Part shown: positions 60,904-64,000 of the stretch, one piece after another | How positions within the stretch are numbered: position 1 is the first letter of the stretch | Layout of the letters: each line of letters starts with the position of its first letter | Source: RCIO01 sp040880025 | GTDB lineage: Bacteria; Pseudomonadota; Alphaproteobacteria; Rhizobiales; Rhizobiaceae | Reading direction: 5' to 3' | DNA length: 64,000 bases | Assembly (NCBI GenBank): GCA_040880025.1 | Contig: JBBDJD010000010.1 | Coordinates: 1 to 64,000, forward strand | Notes under the pieces: model-generated | What the model saw: only the letters and a program-made list of their open reading frames with translations | Told to the model about the DNA's origin: nothing | The model's database searches: none | Program-made: the position numbers and the translations under genes

Positions 60904-61710
60904 TCAGTCCAGATCGAAGCGCGCGATCACCGGCACATGATCCGAAGGCCGCTCCCAGCCGCGCGCCTGCCTGACAACCGACATCTCCCTCAGCACCGGC
61001 GCGAGCGAGCCCGACGACCAGACATGGTCGAGCCGCCGCCCCCGGTTCGACGCATTCCAGTCTTGGGCGCGGTAGCTCCACCAGGTGTAGATGCGTTCGG
61101 GCGGCGGCGTGTGAAGCCGCATCAGGTCGGCCCAGCCGCCCGCGGCGCGCATCGTCTCCAGCCCCTCGGTCTCGACCGGAGTGTGGCTGACGACATTGAG
61201 AAGCTGCCTGTGCGACCAGACATCGTCCTCCAGCGGCGCGATGTTGAGGTCGCCGACCAGGATCGACGCGGCCGCGTCTGCCGCATCGGCGCGGACTTCA
61301 TGCATTTCGGAGATGAAGTCGAGCTTGTGGCGGAATTTCGGATTGACATCGGGGTCGGCGATGTCGCCGCCCGCCGGCACGTAGAAATTGTGCAACAGCA
61401 CCGGCTTGCCCGCGGCCTCGAACCGCACAGAAAGATGGCGGGTGTCGCCTTTTCTGCAGAATTCGCGCTTCTCGACGATCTCCAGCGGCCGTTTCGAAAG
61501 CGTGGCGACGCCGTGATAGCCCTTCTGCCCGTTGAAGGCGACATGCTCATAGCCCAGCGCGCGAATGCCGTCGGCCGGAAACAGCTCGTCCGGACATTTG
61601 GTTTCCTGCAGGCACAGGATGTCGGGCTGATACTGGGCGAGAAACTGCGCCACGAGAGGCAGGCGCAGGCGCACTGAGTTTATGTTCCATGTGGCGATCG
61701 ATAAGGGCAT
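60904..61710 (-). CDS. xthA: Exodeoxyribonuclease III (AP endonuclease)
   Basis: A 268-residue ExoIII-family DNA repair nuclease. It has IATWNINSVRLRLP at the N terminus, metal ligand E36 in CLQETKCPDELFP, YHGVATLSKRP, the GDLNIAPLEDDVW block with the catalytic Asp and Asn, and the C-terminal LDHVW and PSDHVPVIARF with the active-site His. The start at 61710 (MPLSIATWNIN) is the normal one; an extension to 61767 adds unconserved residues. Confidence 0.96.
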   Translation of the reverse strand: MPLSIATWNINSVRLRLPLVAQFLAQYQPDILCLQETKCPDELFPADGIRALGYEHVAFNGQKGYHGVATLSKRPLEIVEKREFCRKGDTRHLSVRFEAAGKPVLLHNFYVPAGGDIADPDVNPKFRHKLDFISEMHEVRADAADAAASILVGDLNIAPLEDDVWSHRQLLNVVSHTPVETEGLETMRAAGGWADLMRLHTPPPERIYTWWSYRAQDWNASNRGRRLDHVWSSGSLAPVLREMSVVRQARGWERPSDHVPVIARFDLD

Positions 61711-61832
61711 GCGCGGCCTAGGCTCCGGCGGGAGCCGGAAACTGCCAGCCCGCGCCGCGACTGGCAAGCCGGCCGGCCGAAGCGCTTATTTTCAGCCGCT
61801 CAGTCCACAGATTTCAACCAATGCCGGCGGCG

Positions 61833-62510
61833 CTACCCGCCGCGCTTGATCTGGTTCATTTCGTTGACGCGGTTGTAGTCGATCTTGAACACGCTGGGGT
61901 CGAACGTCACGCCCTGCTGGACGTTGAAGATCATCACCGTCGTGTCCTTGCCCTGCGCGTCGGTGATCGTCCACTGGCGCAGCTCGTAGCTTTCGGGGTC
62001 GAACATCATGGTGATGGTCGCGTCGCCGAACACCGACCTGTCCTCGAGCTTGAGGGTTGTCAGGTCGGGATCCTCCTGGATGCTCTTGACCCGCTGGCCC
62101 GACAGGTCGATCCGCTCGTCGAGCAGCAGCTTCAGCGGCGTCGACGACAGCGAATAGAGATCGGCGGTGTTGAGCCTGCCGTTGAAGAGCACCACCGACT
62201 TGCCGTCGGACACGACGCGGAACTTCGACGGCTCCTCGTAATTGAAGCGCAGCTTGCCCGGCCGCTCGATGAAGAACTTGCCGCCGGTCTGTTCGCCAGA
62301 CGGCCCGAACTGGACGAACTCGCCCATCATGGTGCGCACGGAAGCGAAATGGTCGGCGATCCGCTGCGCGGCCGCGCCCTGCGCCTGGGCGGCGTTCCAG
62401 GTCTGCGAGACCGGCGCAAGCAGCACGCCGCAGACGCCGGCGATCAAGCCCAGCGCCAGGCGGCGCGAAATGCGCGGTCGATTGGCGATCGGGATATTTG
62501 CCTTCGGCAT
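61833..62510 (-). CDS. lolA: Outer-membrane lipoprotein carrier protein, LolA family
   Basis: A 225-residue periplasmic chaperone with a signal sequence (RRLALGLIAGVCGVLLAPVSQ; a twin-arginine RR precedes the hydrophobic stretch). The LolA fold includes GEFVQFGPSGEQTGGKFFIERPGKLRFNYEEPSKFRVVSDGKSV (core GKFFIERPGKLRFNYE) and late strands with TTVMIFNVQQG. The start at 62510 is chosen for the signal; upstream extension is not conserved. The ftsK-lolA-xthA order is conserved in Hyphomicrobiales. Confidence 0.93.
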   Translation of the reverse strand: MPKANIPIANRPRISRRLALGLIAGVCGVLLAPVSQTWNAAQAQGAAAQRIADHFASVRTMMGEFVQFGPSGEQTGGKFFIERPGKLRFNYEEPSKFRVVSDGKSVVLFNGRLNTADLYSLSSTPLKLLLDERIDLSGQRVKSIQEDPDLTTLKLEDRSVFGDATITMMFDPESYELRQWTITDAQGKDTTVMIFNVQQGVTFDPSVFKIDYNRVNEMNQIKRGG

Positions 62511-62622
62511 TATCGGGTTTCCGTGTTGGCTTTCTGCGTCGAGCGATAGATCGTCACTGGGGCCGAAATTTGGCCGTGCGAGATGCGCCGCGGAACGATG
62601 CTCGTCCTGATCCGCACCGGCA

Positions 62623-64000
62623 TCAGAACTTGTCCTCTTCGGTCGGAACCAGGATTTCGCGTTTTCCCGCATGATTGGCCGCACCGACGATGCCTTCGTT
62701 CTCCATGCGCTCGATGATGGAGGCGGCGCGGTTGTAGCCGATGCCCAGCCGCCGCTGGATGTAGCTGGTCGAGGCCTTGCCGTCGCGCAGCACGATCGCG
62801 ACCGCCTGATCGTAGGGATCGTCGGAATCGCCCATGCCGCCGTCGGTCCCCCCGCCGGAGCCGCCGCCATCGTCCTCGTCGTCATCTTCGGTGATGGAAT
62901 CGAGATATTCCGGCGTGCCCTGGACCTTCAGATGCGCGACGATCTGCTCCACCTCGTCGTCGGAAACGAACGGCCCGTGCACGCGCTGGATGCGCCCGCC
63001 GCCGGCCATGTAGAGCATGTCGCCCATGCCGAGCAGCTGTTCGGCGCCCATTTCGCCGAGAATGGTGCGGCTGTCGATCTTCGACGTCACCTGGAAGGAG
63101 ATGCGCGTCGGGAAGTTGGCCTTGATCGTGCCGGTGATGACATCGACGGACGGGCGCTGGGTAGCCATGATGACATGGATGCCGGCCGCGCGCGCCATCT
63201 GGGCGAGCCGCTGCACCGCGCCCTCGATGTCCTTGCCGGCGACCATCATCAGGTCGGCCATTTCGTCGATGATGACGACGATATAGGGTATCGGCTCCAG
63301 GTCGAGGCTCTCGGTCTCGTAGATCGCCTCGCCGGTCTCGCGGTCGAAGCCGGTCTGGACCGTGCGCGAAAGCTGCTCACCCTTCTTCTGCGCCTGCGCG
63401 ACGCGCTGGTTGAAGCCGTCGATATTGCGCACGCCGACCTTGGACATCTTGCGGTAGCGATCCTCCATCTCCCGCACGGTCCATTTCAGCGCTACGACCG
63501 CCTTCTTGGGGTCGGTGACCACCGGCGTCAGCAGATGCGGAATGCCGTCATAGACGGAAAGCTCCAGCATCTTGGGGTCGATCATGATCAGCCGGCACTG
63601 CTCGGGCGTCATGCGGTATACGATCGACAGGATCATCGTGTTGATGGCGACTGACTTGCCCGAACCGGTGGTGCCGGCGACCAGGAGATGCGGCATCTTG
63701 GCGATGTCGGCGATCACCGCCTCGCCATTGATTGTCTTGCCCAGCGCCAGCGCCAGCCTCGCCTTGGTCTGCTCGAAGTCGCGGCTGGCGAGGATTTCGC
63801 GGAGATAGACGGTCTCGCGGCGCGCGTTGGGCAGTTCGATGCCGATCGCGTTGCGCCCCGGCACGACGGCGACGCGGCAGGCGATCGCGCTCATCGAGCG
63901 CGCAATGTCGTCGGCAAGCCCAATCACGCGCGAGGACTTGATGCCCGGCGCCGGTTCCAGCTCGTAGAGCGTGACGACCGGACCCGGCCGCACATGGATG
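62623..64000 (-). CDS. ftsK: DNA translocase FtsK (3' part; start beyond the window)
   Basis: At least 456 residues of the motor and C-terminal gamma domain of FtsK/SpoIIIE. Walker A is AGTTGSGKSVA, Walker B VVIIDEMADLMM, followed by ATQRPSVDVITGTIKANFPTRISF and the gamma winged helix (DPYDQAVAIVLRDG, then IQRRLGIGYNRAASIIERME), which reads KOPS sites. An acidic Gly-rich linker (about EDDDEDDGGGSGGGTDGG) precedes gamma. The frame is open to the window end, so the membrane and linker domains lie outside. It pumps chromosome ends through the septum. Confidence 0.97.
   Translation of the reverse strand, partial: IHVRPGPVVTLYELEPAPGIKSSRVIGLADDIARSMSAIACRVAVVPGRNAIGIELPNARRETVYLREILASRDFEQTKARLALALGKTINGEAVIADIAKMPHLLVAGTTGSGKSVAINTMILSIVYRMTPEQCRLIMIDPKMLELSVYDGIPHLLTPVVTDPKKAVVALKWTVREMEDRYRKMSKVGVRNIDGFNQRVAQAQKKGEQLSRTVQTGFDRETGEAIYETESLDLEPIPYIVVIIDEMADLMMVAGKDIEGAVQRLAQMARAAGIHVIMATQRPSVDVITGTIKANFPTRISFQVTSKIDSRTILGEMGAEQLLGMGDMLYMAGGGRIQRVHGPFVSDDEVEQIVAHLKVQGTPEYLDSITEDDDEDDGGGSGGGTDGGMGDSDDPYDQAVAIVLRDGKASTSYIQRRLGIGYNRAASIIERMENEGIVGAANHAGKREILVPTEEDKF

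Overview
The window is high-GC chromosomal DNA of an alphaproteobacterium, most probably a member of the Hyphomicrobiales close to the Mesorhizobium/Phyllobacteriaceae group. The basis is the block hemC-hemD-Mic60-like-hemY next to tsaD-gpsA-YciI-EVE, the ftsK-lolA-xthA block, the many ABC and TRAP uptake systems, and uniformly GC-rich third codon positions. Species cannot be named from the sequence alone.

Layout. (1) 0-9.8 kb: a lac-like galactoside operon on the + strand. It has a ROK repressor (cut by the window edge), a Tat-exported sugar-binding protein, two permeases, a GH42 beta-galactosidase, a MalK/UgpC-type ATPase and a second GH42 enzyme. A perfect dyad overlaps the candidate promoter. 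(2) 9.8-14.5 kb: a decayed stretch with one intact aldehyde dehydrogenase (ALDH). Around it lie remnants of another ALDH, a TPP enzyme, an IS701-family transposase fused in frame to a broken DNA methyltransferase, and an unidentified protein. (3) 14.5-20.5 kb: a DctPQM TRAP transporter with an ornithine-cyclodeaminase-family enzyme, divergent from an XRE-cupin regulator and an amidase, with a 23-bp palindrome between them. (4) 20.5-22.1 kb: no supported gene, then tRNA-Ser(CGA). (5) 22.3-27.2 kb: housekeeping and envelope genes (LemA, two TPM proteins, GNAT, pyrophosphatase, a secreted protein, DUF167, YggT) and tRNA-Ala(CGC), followed by a copy of its 3' end.

(6) 27.4-44.4 kb: a catabolic region. 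It holds a TAXI-type TRAP system with a LigW-like amidohydrolase and a LysR regulator, an AraC regulator divergent from an ALDH, a second ALDH, a complete branched-chain-type ABC importer (SBP, H, M, G, F), a third ALDH and a xylose-isomerase-like TIM barrel. The gene content suggests uptake and oxidation of small aldehydes or acids, possibly aromatic. The substrate is inferred, not shown. The LivF ATPase carries an unusual C-terminal extension of about 245 residues ending in a lysine-rich tail.

(7) 44.5-64 kb: conserved core. An MFS exporter and a TerB-like protein precede hemY, a Mic60/mitofilin-like gene, hemD and hemC. These are divergent from tsaD-gpsA-YciI-EVE-methyltransferase, followed by DUF1761. 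Then come a diguanylate cyclase, a rhizobial-type palindromic repeat, a baeRF (Balon-related) protein, an L,D-transpeptidase-like protein, an orphan response regulator, a cNMP-binding protein, xthA, lolA and the 3' part of ftsK.

No CRISPR array, prophage or complete mobile element was seen. The least explained items are the LivF extension, the fragment scar at 12.3-14.2 kb, the 1.6-kb empty stretch and the baeRF protein.
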